From Candidatus Sulfotelmatobacter sp. (GTDB taxonomy: Bacteria > Acidobacteriota > Terriglobia > Terriglobales > Acidobacteriaceae): a stretch of DNA of 64,000 nucleotides. The notes beneath the pieces were generated by a model that ran no database searches, was not told where the DNA came from, and worked only from the letters and a program-made list of their open reading frames with translations. This document shows positions 1 to 7,863 of the stretch, in pieces. A program made the position numbers and the translations under genes. The first letter of the stretch is position 1. The number at the start of each line of letters is the position of its first letter. Location: assembly GCA_030039165.1 (NCBI GenBank), contig JASHQM010000079.1:81086-145085 (forward strand), given 5' to 3'.

Positions 1-711
1 GTTTCGCCTGATCCTCGCGAAACGATTGCCTATGCTCGCGAATTTCTCGCCGGGCTCCGAAACGCTGGCGTTCTCGGATGCGGTAAGCACTTTCCGGGCC
101 TCGGCGAGGGCACACTCGACAGCCATCAGAAGCTGCCGGTGATCGAGAAGCGGCTGAAAAAAATCTGGAACGAAGATCTGCTTCCTTACCGCAGGTTGCG
201 TGCGCAGATGCCCATGGTGATGGTGGCCCACGCAGCGTATCCGCAGATCACGAAAGATCGAACGCCGGCATCGATCTCCAAGGTCTGGATCACAGAAATT
301 CTGCGCAAACGCATCGGTTTTCGCAATCTCATTGTTTCGGATGATCTGGAGATGGGTGGAGTCTCTTCCGTCGCTTCGACGGGGGACGCGGCGGTTGAGC
401 ATATTCGTGCCGGAGGAGACTTGCTGCTCGTCTGCCATCAGGAACAGCATGTGTGGCAGGCTTATGAAGCATTAGTGAAAGCGGCCGAGCGGGATGCGAC
501 ATTTGCGGCGCGTGTCAGCAATGCCACGCGCCGCGTGCTCGCATTCAAGAAAAAACAGGCTCGGCTCTTGCGGAGTACAGCCTCTCCTTCGGCCGCCACG
601 GTAGAACAACTTCCCCGCAGGTTGTGGGAGTTTGGCGAACAGGTGCGGCTCGAGGCTCTGGACGCAATCGAAACCGAACGGCTACTCCGCGCCCGGCGGC
701 TGCGAATATGA
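1..711 (+). CDS. nagZ: Beta-N-acetylhexosaminidase (GH3, NagZ type), 5' truncated by window edge
   Basis: Reading frame 1 is open from the first base, so the N-terminus lies outside the window; 236 codons remain. The frame shows the GH3/NagZ signature KHFPG (around bases 85-99), then DSH followed by LP, and later SDDLEMG (around base 340), whose first Asp is the family's catalytic nucleophile. NagZ removes GlcNAc from anhydro-muropeptides during cell wall recycling. The stop (709-711) overlaps the ATG of anmK (ATGA), so the two are translationally coupled and functionally linked in the same pathway. The C-terminal tail after the nucleophile (residues of ERLLRARR type) is charged and not obviously catalytic. 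GH3 assignment is firm; NagZ rather than another GH3 hexosaminidase rests on motif and on the anmK neighbour. Confidence 0.9.
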   Translation, partial: VSPDPRETIAYAREFLAGLRNAGVLGCGKHFPGLGEGTLDSHQKLPVIEKRLKKIWNEDLLPYRRLRAQMPMVMVAHAAYPQITKDRTPASISKVWITEILRKRIGFRNLIVSDDLEMGGVSSVASTGDAAVEHIRAGGDLLLVCHQEQHVWQAYEALVKAAERDATFAARVSNATRRVLAFKKKQARLLRSTASPSAATVEQLPRRLWEFGEQVRLEALDAIETERLLRARRLRI

Positions 712-1940
712 AGAAGTCGGAACTGATTGTTGCCGGTGTGATGAGCGGCACATCTGCTGACGGAATTAATGTTGCGCTGGTGCGCATCGGCGAGCAACAA
801 ACGTCACCCAAAATGCCGATTGTGAAGGTGACTGGTCGCGGACAAGAGTTTCCGCACATGCACCCGCTACAAATACAACTCCTCGGGCACACGGAGCGGC
901 CTTATCCCAGACAGGTTCGTGCCGCCGTGCTTGGCGCGATGAATTCTTCGCGCACCAGCGTAGCCCACCTGGCGCGATTAAGTTTCCTGCTGGGCGAGCT
1001 CTATGCAGAAGCAGTTATTGCGGCTGCGCGTCGCTTCCGAACAAAAGTCGAGCTCGTGGGCTGCCACGGGCAGACGCTCTACCATCAGGGCGAGCCGAAG
1101 TCGTTTCTTGGACGCAAAACTGCGGTTACATGGCAGACGGGCGAGGCCGCGATCATTGCAGCAACCGTTGGTGCCCCCGTAGTTTCAGATTTTCGTCCTG
1201 CCGACATGGCAGCCGGCGGAAGGGGCGCGCCGCTGGTGCCGTTTCTGGATTACATCCTCTTCCGCGATGGGCGGACTGGAAGAATCGTGCAAAATATCGG
1301 CGGCATCGCCAACCTCACTGTGATTCCGCCGCGCGCTTTGTTAAGCCATGTAATTGCGTTCGACACCGGACCCGGCAACATGGTGATTGATGCCGTCACC
1401 GAAACACTCTTTGGCCAGCCCTTTGATCGTGGCGGGAGGCTCGCGGCCAGAGGCAACGTATTAAAGGATGTCGTAGATCATTTCCTGGATCAAAAGTTCT
1501 TTAAGAAGAAACCGCCCAAAACGGCTGGCCGGGAGGAGTTTGGCCGCGAGTTTGTATCCGACTTCATGCGCCATTGCGAGCGTTGTACAAAAGAAGATGT
1601 TATCGCTACGGCCACGGCGCTGACGGCAAGATCAATCGCGAATGCGGTGCACTATGTCCTAGCTAACACTCCGCGCCCTTCGATGGTAGCTTTCGAAGAA
1701 ATGATTGTCTCCGGCGGCGGCGCGATGAACCACACTCTTATCGCCATGTTAAGCGCTGAGCTTGCGCCGCTTGGAGTTCGACTGCGGTTCTCCGACGAGT
1801 TCGGAGTGCCATCGGAGGCGAAAGAGGCGATGGCGTTCGCGTTGCTGGCGCACGAAACCTGGCATCACCGGGCGTCGAATGTACCCTCCGCGACCGGCGC
1901 GAAACATCCGGCCGTGCTTGGTAAGATTTCTTATCCCTAG
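708..1940 (+). CDS. anmK: Anhydro-N-acetylmuramic acid kinase
   Basis: A 410-residue protein, the usual AnmK length. It phosphorylates 1,6-anhydro-MurNAc with ring opening to MurNAc-6-phosphate in the cytoplasm. Visible motifs are MSGTSADG (residues 12-19, phosphate-binding loop of the family), CHGQT near residue 120, FDTGPGNM near residue 221 and SGGGAMN near residue 339. An upstream in-frame ATG exists at 624, but the 28-residue extension is Arg-rich, lies inside nagZ and has no family counterpart. ATG 708 starts directly at the conserved KKSELIVAGVMSG stretch and overlaps the nagZ stop. The nagZ-anmK pair makes a recycling route that yields MurNAc-6P; a MurQ etherase is not seen here. Confidence 0.95.
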   Translation: MKKSELIVAGVMSGTSADGINVALVRIGEQQTSPKMPIVKVTGRGQEFPHMHPLQIQLLGHTERPYPRQVRAAVLGAMNSSRTSVAHLARLSFLLGELYAEAVIAAARRFRTKVELVGCHGQTLYHQGEPKSFLGRKTAVTWQTGEAAIIAATVGAPVVSDFRPADMAAGGRGAPLVPFLDYILFRDGRTGRIVQNIGGIANLTVIPPRALLSHVIAFDTGPGNMVIDAVTETLFGQPFDRGGRLAARGNVLKDVVDHFLDQKFFKKKPPKTAGREEFGREFVSDFMRHCERCTKEDVIATATALTARSIANAVHYVLANTPRPSMVAFEEMIVSGGGAMNHTLIAMLSAELAPLGVRLRFSDEFGVPSEAKEAMAFALLAHETWHHRASNVPSATGAKHPAVLGKISYP

Positions 1941-1978
1941 AATCGACGGCGGACTCAAAAGATCGAAAAGCAAAACTT

Positions 1979-2527
1979 ATGCCGGTTTACGTCTCCATGC
2001 TGCGCGGAATCAATGTCGGTCCGCACAAGCGAATCAAAATGGATAAACTCCGCGCGTGTTTCGAGGAACTGGGCTTGCAGCAGGTAAAGACCTACATCCA
2101 GAGCGGCAATGTATTGTTTAAGGCAGGGAAAATTGTGCCTCTCGCGTTATCGGCGAAAATCGAAAACGAGCTGCAGAAGAACTTCGGTTTCTCAGTACCC
2201 GTAGTGTCGCGCACGGCTGAGGAAATCAATGCGAGTGCTTCACAGAACCCATTTCTGAAAGAGCCTGGCATCGATCCTGAGAAACTTCACGTCATGTTTC
2301 TCTCCGACGCGCCGGCTGCTGCGGCCATAAAGAAGCTGGACGATTTGCTTGCAGTTCCAGAACAATATCGCTGGAGTGGGAAAGAAATCTATCTCTACTT
2401 GCCGAACGGAGTTGCCGCAAGCAAGCTGATGAAAGCGCCATTGGACCGCGTTTTTTCGGTTACCACCACCACTCGAAACTGGAAAACTGTTAACCAGCTC
2501 GCTCGAATGTGCCAGGATTGCCGTTGA
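1979..2527 (+). CDS. DUF1697 family protein
   Basis: A 182-residue cytoplasmic protein opening with MPVYVSMLRGINVGPHK, followed by the LRACFEELGL and VKTYIQSGNVLF stretches that characterise DUF1697. The family has no established biochemical role. It begins 38 bases after anmK and its TGA (2525-2527) overlaps the ATG of the next gene (TGATG), so it is probably part of the nagZ-anmK transcript. Nothing in the sequence (no signal peptide or metal motif) suggests a specific function. Confidence 0.88.
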   Translation: MPVYVSMLRGINVGPHKRIKMDKLRACFEELGLQQVKTYIQSGNVLFKAGKIVPLALSAKIENELQKNFGFSVPVVSRTAEEINASASQNPFLKEPGIDPEKLHVMFLSDAPAAAAIKKLDDLLAVPEQYRWSGKEIYLYLPNGVAASKLMKAPLDRVFSVTTTTRNWKTVNQLARMCQDCR

Positions 2528-4065
2528 TGCTGATGCGAAGACCTCTTCTACGTACTGCCGCATTGCTCGCATTAATGGCCCCATTTTTGTCCTGCTCGCA
2601 CAGGCCCGACCCGAACACGCTGGTAATGGTGATTGATTCGAGCCCCACCAATCTCGATCCGCGCGTGGGAATTGATGGACAGTCCGAGCGTATCGACAGC
2701 CTGATCTTCGATTATCTGCTCACGCGCGGCGACAACCTGAATGTTGCGCCCGGACTGGCGGAGCGCTGGGAGATTCCCGATTCCCTGACTTACATTTTTC
2801 ACTTGCACAAAGGCGTGCGATTCCACGACGGCCGCCCGCTCACTGCTCGCGACGTGAAATGGACCTTCGATTCTCTGCTGACAGGAAAAGTTCGCAGCCC
2901 CAGAGGAGCAGCCTATCGCTTCGTAGATCACATCGACGCGGTCGATGATTCGACGGTGGTCTTTCATTTGAAGGAGCCGGATTCGCCCCTGTTATGGAAT
3001 TTCTCTACCGGTGCGGTCGGCATTGTGCCTTACGGCAGCGGAGGCGAACTCGGCGCTCATCCGATCGGCTCCGGGCCGTTCAAGTTTGTCAGCGCCGAGA
3101 TGGACAAAGAAGTCGTCATCGAGCGCAACGACGAGTATTGGGGCGAGAAGCCGAAAATTGCCCGGGTCCGATTCGCGGTGGTGCCCGATGCTACTACGCA
3201 GGCGCTCGAGATGCGCAAAGGCAGCGGGGACGTCATCATTAACGCAATGTTCTCGCCCGATAGCGTCCTTACCCTTGAGCGTGAGCCGACATTGGAAGTC
3301 GAGTCGGGTCCGGGCACGCGATTGGCATATCTGGCGTTCAATCTCCGCGATCCCATTCTGAAAGATGTTCACGTGCGGCAGGCAATTGCCTACGCGCTCG
3401 ACCGCAAGCCGATGACCGAATATCTGTGGCGGAACGAAGCGCAACCGGCGCGCAGCGTGCTTCCTCCACAAAGCTGGGCTTACGACGGCAACGTGGAGAC
3501 GTACGATCACGACCCCGGCAAGGCGCGCACGCTGCTCGATGCCGCCGGTTACCCCGAAGTGAACGGTGTGCGATTTCACATCACCATGAAGACCTCCACC
3601 GACGAGAACACGCGCCTCATGGTTGCAGTGATACAGCAGCAGTTGCGCGAAGTCGGAATCGCGCTCGATATTCGTAGCTTTGAGTTCGCTACATTTTTTG
3701 CCGATGTGGTTCGGGGTGCATTTCAGATGTATGGCCTGCGCTGGATTGGAGGTAACGAGGATCCGGATATCTTCGAATATGCGTTCCACTCCTCGCGCTT
3801 CCCGCCGAACGGCGCGAACCGCAGCTACTATTCAAATCCCAAGGTGGACGCTCTAATCGATCAGGCGCGGCGCGCCACCGATCCAGCGGTAAGAAAGCCA
3901 CTTTATTTCGAGGTTCAGCGTATCCTCGCCGAGCAGGAACCGTATGTCGATCTGTGGTATCTGGATAATGTGCTGATTCACAACAAGCGGGTGCGCAATC
4001 TGAAACTGAATCCGGCGGGGAACTACGACTTTCTGAAAACGGCAGAACTCGTGCCCAAGAGTTGA
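2527..4065 (+). CDS. Extracellular solute-binding lipoprotein, family 5 (oligopeptide/nickel type)
   Basis: A 512-residue protein with a short N-terminal hydrophobic segment ending at a Cys (residues about 7-23, FLSC), consistent with a lipoprotein signal. The mature part has family 5 signatures: NLDPRVG near the start, YLLTRGDNLNVAPGLAERWE, the KGVRFHDGRPLTARDV block and the late YNP/YSNPKVDALI segment. These proteins deliver oligopeptides, muropeptides or nickel to Opp/Dpp-type ABC transporters. No permease or ATPase genes adjoin it. The gene overlaps the DUF1697 stop, placing it in the nagZ-anmK operon; a muropeptide-binding (MppA-like) role is therefore an attractive inference but unproven. 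ATG 2533 is an alternative start. Confidence 0.88.
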   Translation: MLMRRPLLRTAALLALMAPFLSCSHRPDPNTLVMVIDSSPTNLDPRVGIDGQSERIDSLIFDYLLTRGDNLNVAPGLAERWEIPDSLTYIFHLHKGVRFHDGRPLTARDVKWTFDSLLTGKVRSPRGAAYRFVDHIDAVDDSTVVFHLKEPDSPLLWNFSTGAVGIVPYGSGGELGAHPIGSGPFKFVSAEMDKEVVIERNDEYWGEKPKIARVRFAVVPDATTQALEMRKGSGDVIINAMFSPDSVLTLEREPTLEVESGPGTRLAYLAFNLRDPILKDVHVRQAIAYALDRKPMTEYLWRNEAQPARSVLPPQSWAYDGNVETYDHDPGKARTLLDAAGYPEVNGVRFHITMKTSTDENTRLMVAVIQQQLREVGIALDIRSFEFATFFADVVRGAFQMYGLRWIGGNEDPDIFEYAFHSSRFPPNGANRSYYSNPKVDALIDQARRATDPAVRKPLYFEVQRILAEQEPYVDLWYLDNVLIHNKRVRNLKLNPAGNYDFLKTAELVPKS

Positions 4066-4094
4066 CTTATACCGCCTGCGTAAGGTCCGCGTTC

Positions 4095-4637
4095 TCAGCA
4101 TTCGGGCGCGTCGGCATAACTCATGCATTTCGACTCGTCCTCGCCCACATACCACAAGGCCGACATATCGGATTTGTTGGCGAAAGCTGTGAACCAGAAC
4201 GTGTAGCCGAAGCCGCCGAAATCCAATAGCTGTCCGTATCCAAATTGATCGGCATAATCGTTAGGGTTGCAAGTCGTCCCATAATAGAGCAGGGCATTGA
4301 AAGCATATTTTCCGGGATGCGCCACCGACACATCAACAGCCTGATACCGGTTTTTTCCCTGCTTATACCAGCATCCTTTAAAACTGGCGTCGGGATTTTT
4401 TGTTGCGTCGCCTGAGGCGTCACCGAGTTCCCCGCTCTCGGGAGATTGTTGCGGGCTCTGAGCGGAATTCGTCGCGCGGCTAACTGACATACCTGCTCCT
4501 TGCAAAGCAGTGCCAGAGTTTGCTTCCTGGCGCGGATGTACGCCGCAGGCAGCGAGAATCAGCAAGGTGGCAAGGCAGACAACTCCGGTTATTCGACTAT
4601 CTGTTCCCAGGTGGGCATATGTCTTTTTCCTGCGCAT
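4095..4637 (-). CDS. Hypothetical lipoprotein
   Basis: A 180-residue protein with a hydrophobic segment and lipobox LAACG (around residues 28-32), followed by a Ser/Gln/Ala-rich low-complexity linker (residues about 38-80) and a C-terminal globular part that holds four Cys residues (GCW, TCN, KCM, PEC) and many aromatic residues. The Cys content suggests disulfides in an envelope-exposed domain. I recognise no family. It is convergent with the solute-binding protein gene and is monocistronic. Signal peptide, biased linker and sensible start support it being real. Confidence 0.7.
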   Translation of the reverse strand: MRRKKTYAHLGTDSRITGVVCLATLLILAACGVHPRQEANSGTALQGAGMSVSRATNSAQSPQQSPESGELGDASGDATKNPDASFKGCWYKQGKNRYQAVDVSVAHPGKYAFNALLYYGTTCNPNDYADQFGYGQLLDFGGFGYTFWFTAFANKSDMSALWYVGEDESKCMSYADAPEC

Positions 4638-4946
4638 GCCTCACATATCGCACGCATGCACACTTTTGAAAAGCTCTGAGAAGTTTTGGAACCCCTGGTC
4701 GCGATGATTGCGGTGCAAACAGCGCACCGCAGCGGGAGGCTCGCCCGGATTCCTTCGCCTTTCAGCTCAGGGCAGGCTCTTCGCTGCGGCAAAACAGGCT
4801 TGCTCAGGATGACAGACTGACTGAACCATCGCAGATTCGATCGCGCGCGAAGACTCTCCGGACTGCCGTGTTAGTATCGAATTTTCGTTTGAACAGCCGT
4901 TCGAGCGCGGCTATTCCTGGTGGCGTTGTCGGCGAAGCGGCGACTC
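4638..4946. repeat. Intergenic region with an imperfect inverted repeat
   Basis: No gene is supported in this stretch of about 310 bases. It contains perfect 8-base inverted arms, CCGCAGCG at 4727-4734 and CGCTGCGG at 4782-4789, around a CT/GC-rich segment, followed by a CAGGATGACA motif at 4805-4814. A related segment (CTGCCTCGCTGCGC then GGATGACA) is seen near 24380-24415, which suggests a dispersed intergenic element of low conservation. It also carries the promoter regions of the divergent lipoprotein gene and the phosphoesterase gene, but I see no convincing promoter hexamers. Confidence 0.45.
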
Positions 4947-5738
4947 ATGCGCATTCTTTTCATTGGCGACATCTTCGGACGGCCGGGCCGCACCATCGTA
5001 AAAGACCGGCTGCCGGGAATTATGCGCGATCAATCGATCGATCTAGTGATCGCAAACGGAGAAAATGCCGCCGCCGGCTTCGGCATAACTCCCGCGCTGG
5101 CAGAAGAACTCTTCGATCTCAGCATCGACGTGATTACTACTGGCAATCACATCTGGGATAAGCGCGAGATCATCGATTATTTTCAAGTGATCGATGGCAA
5201 CGGGCGCGGTCCGCAGCGGCGCGTGTTGCGGCCGGCCAACTATCCGCCGGATATGCCGGGCTGGGGCGTATATCAGGGTACAAAAGCAAAGATTTCCTAC
5301 GCAGTTGTCAACCTGCAAGGCCGCGTCTTCATGGGGTCGAACGACGACCCATTTCGCGTGGCAGACCAAATTTTGAGCAAGATCGAGGCGAAAGTGATTC
5401 TGGTCGATTTCCACGCCGAGGCGACATCCGAAAAAGTTTCTCTGGGATGGCACCTGGCTGGCCGGGTGACGGCCGTGATCGGAACACATACGCATGTGCC
5501 CACCGCGGATGAGCGCGTACTGCCCGGTGGTACTGCCTATATTACCGATGTGGGCATGAGCGGCCCGTATGACGGCGTGATCGGTGTCAAAAAAGAGTTG
5601 GTTGTCGGCAAATTCTTGAGCGGCATGCCGGTGCGCTTCGAGCCAGCCACGGGCGACGTTCGCCTTTGCGCCGTGGTGATCGATTGCGACGAGAAAACTG
5701 GCAAGGCGCGTTCGATTGAGCGGCTGATGCTGAGCTGA
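4947..5738 (+). CDS. YmdB-type metallophosphoesterase (TIGR00282)
   Basis: A 263-residue protein. Members hydrolyse phosphodiesters such as 2',3'-cAMP using a binuclear metal centre. Metal-ligand motifs are in the family order: GDIFGRPGR (Asp8), NGEN (37-40), GNHIWD (66-71), VDFHAEATSEK and GTHTHVPTAD. Length matches the family (about 260). An in-frame ATG at 4920 would add nine residues (ALSAKRRL) with no family counterpart; ATG 4947 starts at the conserved MRILFIGDI. In many bacteria ymdB lies beside rny or recA, but here it stands alone ahead of a secretin gene. Confidence 0.93.
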   Translation: MRILFIGDIFGRPGRTIVKDRLPGIMRDQSIDLVIANGENAAAGFGITPALAEELFDLSIDVITTGNHIWDKREIIDYFQVIDGNGRGPQRRVLRPANYPPDMPGWGVYQGTKAKISYAVVNLQGRVFMGSNDDPFRVADQILSKIEAKVILVDFHAEATSEKVSLGWHLAGRVTAVIGTHTHVPTADERVLPGGTAYITDVGMSGPYDGVIGVKKELVVGKFLSGMPVRFEPATGDVRLCAVVIDCDEKTGKARSIERLMLS

Positions 5739-5746
5739 CGCACGTA

Positions 5747-5865
5747 ATTCTTGCAAGAATGCAACTGCTCCGGCGTTCTTCTGATGCTGGCAGTTAGCAC
5801 TTAGCGGTTGGTATTTGCATGGCTCGGTAACTGCGCGGCGGCATGCGCCGCAATTGCTAACTGCC
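5747..5865. repeat. Palindrome and inverted repeat between the phosphoesterase and secretin genes
   Basis: The sequence after the phosphoesterase stop holds a perfect 14-base palindrome ATTCTTGCAAGAAT (5747-5760), then perfect 11-base inverted arms GGCAGTTAGCA (5789-5799) and TGCTAACTGCC (5855-5865) enclosing a GC-rich hairpin (GCGGCG / CGCCGC, about 5836-5852). Between the arms are heptamer-phased units CAGTTAG, CACTTAG, CGGTTGG (5791-5811). It may terminate the upstream gene; no T-run follows, so a Rho-independent role is uncertain. Confidence 0.6.
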
Positions 5866-5942
5866 GCCCTCCCCTGAGATTCCGACCGTTGAAACCAATG
5901 GTACGTGGTCCTAACGGTTCTCCGTGGGATCATTTGGCACGG

Positions 5943-5948
5943 TAAAAT
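5943..5948 (+). promoter_or_regulatory. Candidate -10 box of the first secretin gene
   Basis: TAAAAT ends seven bases before the ATG at 5956, so a start site at the usual distance would fall on or next to the start codon. No Shine-Dalgarno sequence is visible and no good -35 box is present. This fits a leaderless transcript, but a single AT-rich hexamer is weak evidence. Confidence 0.35.
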
Positions 5949-5955
5949 TTAGCGA

Positions 5956-7806
5956 ATGCGCCAGCTTGTCTACATCCTTGCTCTGTCTGCGGTCGCGATT
6001 CTGCCGGCGTTTGCCGAAGACAATGGCGCGCCAGGCGGCGACATAATTTCCTGTGGCAACGGCGTTCCGGGCGGTGTTAACTGCGTGGTTTCGCCTCAGG
6101 AACTCAAAGAAGCCCGCACCGCCTACAATCACGGCCGCAAACTACAGGAGCATCAGCGCCTGGAAGAGGCCTTCGACAGATTTGATGAGGCTTCACGGCT
6201 GGCGCCACAGGACGCTTCCTACTTTGAAGCGCGGGAAGTCGTGAAAGCACAGCTCGTCTTCCAGCATACGGAGCGCGGCGACGCGCTATTGACTGCGGGA
6301 CATCTCGAACAGGCGGCAGCGGAGTTTCGCGCCGCCTTGAAGCTAGATCCCGACGATGAGTATCCGCAGCAGCGGCTGGCGCAAGCATTGCAGAGTCCGG
6401 AAAATCAAAAGCTCGCCGATGTGCCGGAGTTGCTCGCCGAATCGAGCGAGATTCATCTTCAACCCAGACTTGCGCGCGCAACGTTTCACTACGATGGCGA
6501 TTCTCGCGGGCTCTTCACCGAGCTCGCCTCGGCATTCGGGATAACAACGCAGTTCGACGACTCACTGAAAACAAGATCCGTGCGTTTCCATGTCGATGAA
6601 GTTGATTTCTTCACTGCGCTTCGCCTGGCGTGCCGCGTCAGCAAGGCGATGTGGACGGCGATGGATACGCATGAGATCCTGATTGCCGAGGATACGGCGG
6701 AAAACCACAAGCAATTTGACCGCATGGCGCTGGCAACTTTCTCCCTGCCCGGCGCGAGCACGCCACAGCAGACCAGCGAAATGGTGACCTCGCTGCGAAA
6801 CATCTGCGAGTTTCAGAAGGTCAGCAACTCACAGCTTGGCACCATCGAAGTGCGCGCGCCGCAAGCGATGCTTGCGGCATGCACGAAACTCGTCCGGCAG
6901 CTGACCAGCGACCCGCCAGAGGTAACGATCGATCTTGAGATTTACCAGATTAGTCATGAGTTCACGCGCGAAATCGGCATGCACCTTCCCGATACTTTTA
7001 ACGTGTACAACATTCCTGTGGCCGCCCTGGCGGCATTGGGAGGTCAAAGTATTCAATCGCTGGTGAATCAACTGGTTTCCTCGGGCGGCATCAATCAGGC
7101 GGGAAGCACGGCGATTTCTGCGCTTCTGGCGCAATTGCAGAGCCAGCAGAGCGGCATCTTCAGCCAGCCGCTGGCAACCTTCGGTAACGGACTGGGTTTC
7201 ACGGGCGTGAGCCTCGATCAACTCACGATGGCGCTCTCGCTGAATGAGTCGTGGGCGCAGAGTCTGAGCCACGTAACCTTGCGCGCCGAGCAGGGCAGTG
7301 ATGCCAGTTTTCACCTTGGCGAGCGCTATCCCATTCTCAATGCCTCGTATGCGCCCATTTTCAATTCTTCGCAGATTGCTTCGGTGATCGGAAATCAGAG
7401 CTACATTCCGCCTGTACCCTCGATCAGTTATGAGGATCTCGGATTGAACCTTAAGGCCAAGCCGGTGATTCATGGGGATGGCGAAGTCAGCCTCGAGCTT
7501 GAACTGCAAGTGCGCTCCCTTACCGGGCAGAGCGCCAATGGCATACCGGTCATTTCCAATCAGGAATACAAGGGCGGTGTTCGCTTGCAAGATGGCGAAG
7601 GCGCGGTCATCGCCGGCGAAATCACTACCAACGACGAACGCTCGATGCAGGGCTTGCCGGTCGTCTCTGAAATCCCTGGCCTTAATTGGGCTCTCGCCGA
7701 TAACAACCGCACCAAGGAATATGACGAACTCCTTATCGTGCTCACGCCTCACATCGTGGCCAGCCGCGAAGTGAGCACGCCGGAGATCTGGGTAAATCAG
7801 CAATAA
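5956..7806 (+). CDS. Secretin (type II/III secretion family) with N-terminal TPR-like region
   Basis: A 616-residue secreted protein. Signal peptide at residues 1-20 (cleavage after AFA). Residues about 35-140 form TPR-like helical repeats (YNHGRKLQEHQRLEEAFDRF, then FRAALKLDPDDEYPQ). A secretin short domain (STN/N-like) follows at about 170-300, then the secretin beta domain at about 315-605, ending in the typical LLIVLTPHIV. It would form an outer-membrane channel ring. No pseudopilin, ATPase or platform gene adjoins it, and it is not followed by a cohesin domain, unlike the second secretin at 12744. Family assignment is sure; whether it serves type II secretion, pili or another system cannot be told. 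Confidence 0.9.
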   Translation: MRQLVYILALSAVAILPAFAEDNGAPGGDIISCGNGVPGGVNCVVSPQELKEARTAYNHGRKLQEHQRLEEAFDRFDEASRLAPQDASYFEAREVVKAQLVFQHTERGDALLTAGHLEQAAAEFRAALKLDPDDEYPQQRLAQALQSPENQKLADVPELLAESSEIHLQPRLARATFHYDGDSRGLFTELASAFGITTQFDDSLKTRSVRFHVDEVDFFTALRLACRVSKAMWTAMDTHEILIAEDTAENHKQFDRMALATFSLPGASTPQQTSEMVTSLRNICEFQKVSNSQLGTIEVRAPQAMLAACTKLVRQLTSDPPEVTIDLEIYQISHEFTREIGMHLPDTFNVYNIPVAALAALGGQSIQSLVNQLVSSGGINQAGSTAISALLAQLQSQQSGIFSQPLATFGNGLGFTGVSLDQLTMALSLNESWAQSLSHVTLRAEQGSDASFHLGERYPILNASYAPIFNSSQIASVIGNQSYIPPVPSISYEDLGLNLKAKPVIHGDGEVSLELELQVRSLTGQSANGIPVISNQEYKGGVRLQDGEGAVIAGEITTNDERSMQGLPVVSEIPGLNWALADNNRTKEYDELLIVLTPHIVASREVSTPEIWVNQQ

Positions 7807-7828
7807 GCTGGGCTTCGGCTTTCAGCTT
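7805..7828. terminator. Hairpin between convergent secretin and DsbA-like genes
   Basis: AAGCTG-GGC-TTCG-GCT-TT-CAGCTT folds into a stem with a stable TTCG tetraloop and a two-base bulge directly at the secretin stop. It lies between two convergent genes and could act on both strands; no long T-run follows. Confidence 0.5.
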
Positions 7829-7863
7829 CGCATCAGGGATGAAGCGGACGCTGGAGCCTGCAT

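Noticed and set aside
2992..3789. 265-codon frame antisense to the solute-binding lipoprotein gene
   Set aside because: Its composition (Arg, His, Leu rich) is typical of antisense shadow translation and the sense frame has a clear family match.
5043..5933. 296-codon minus-strand frame over the YmdB-type gene
   Set aside because: The plus-strand frame has all metal-binding motifs in order; the antisense product has no recognisable features.
6829..7803. 324-codon minus-strand frame within the first secretin gene
   Set aside because: Mirror of a conserved secretin coding region; no motifs or start signal.
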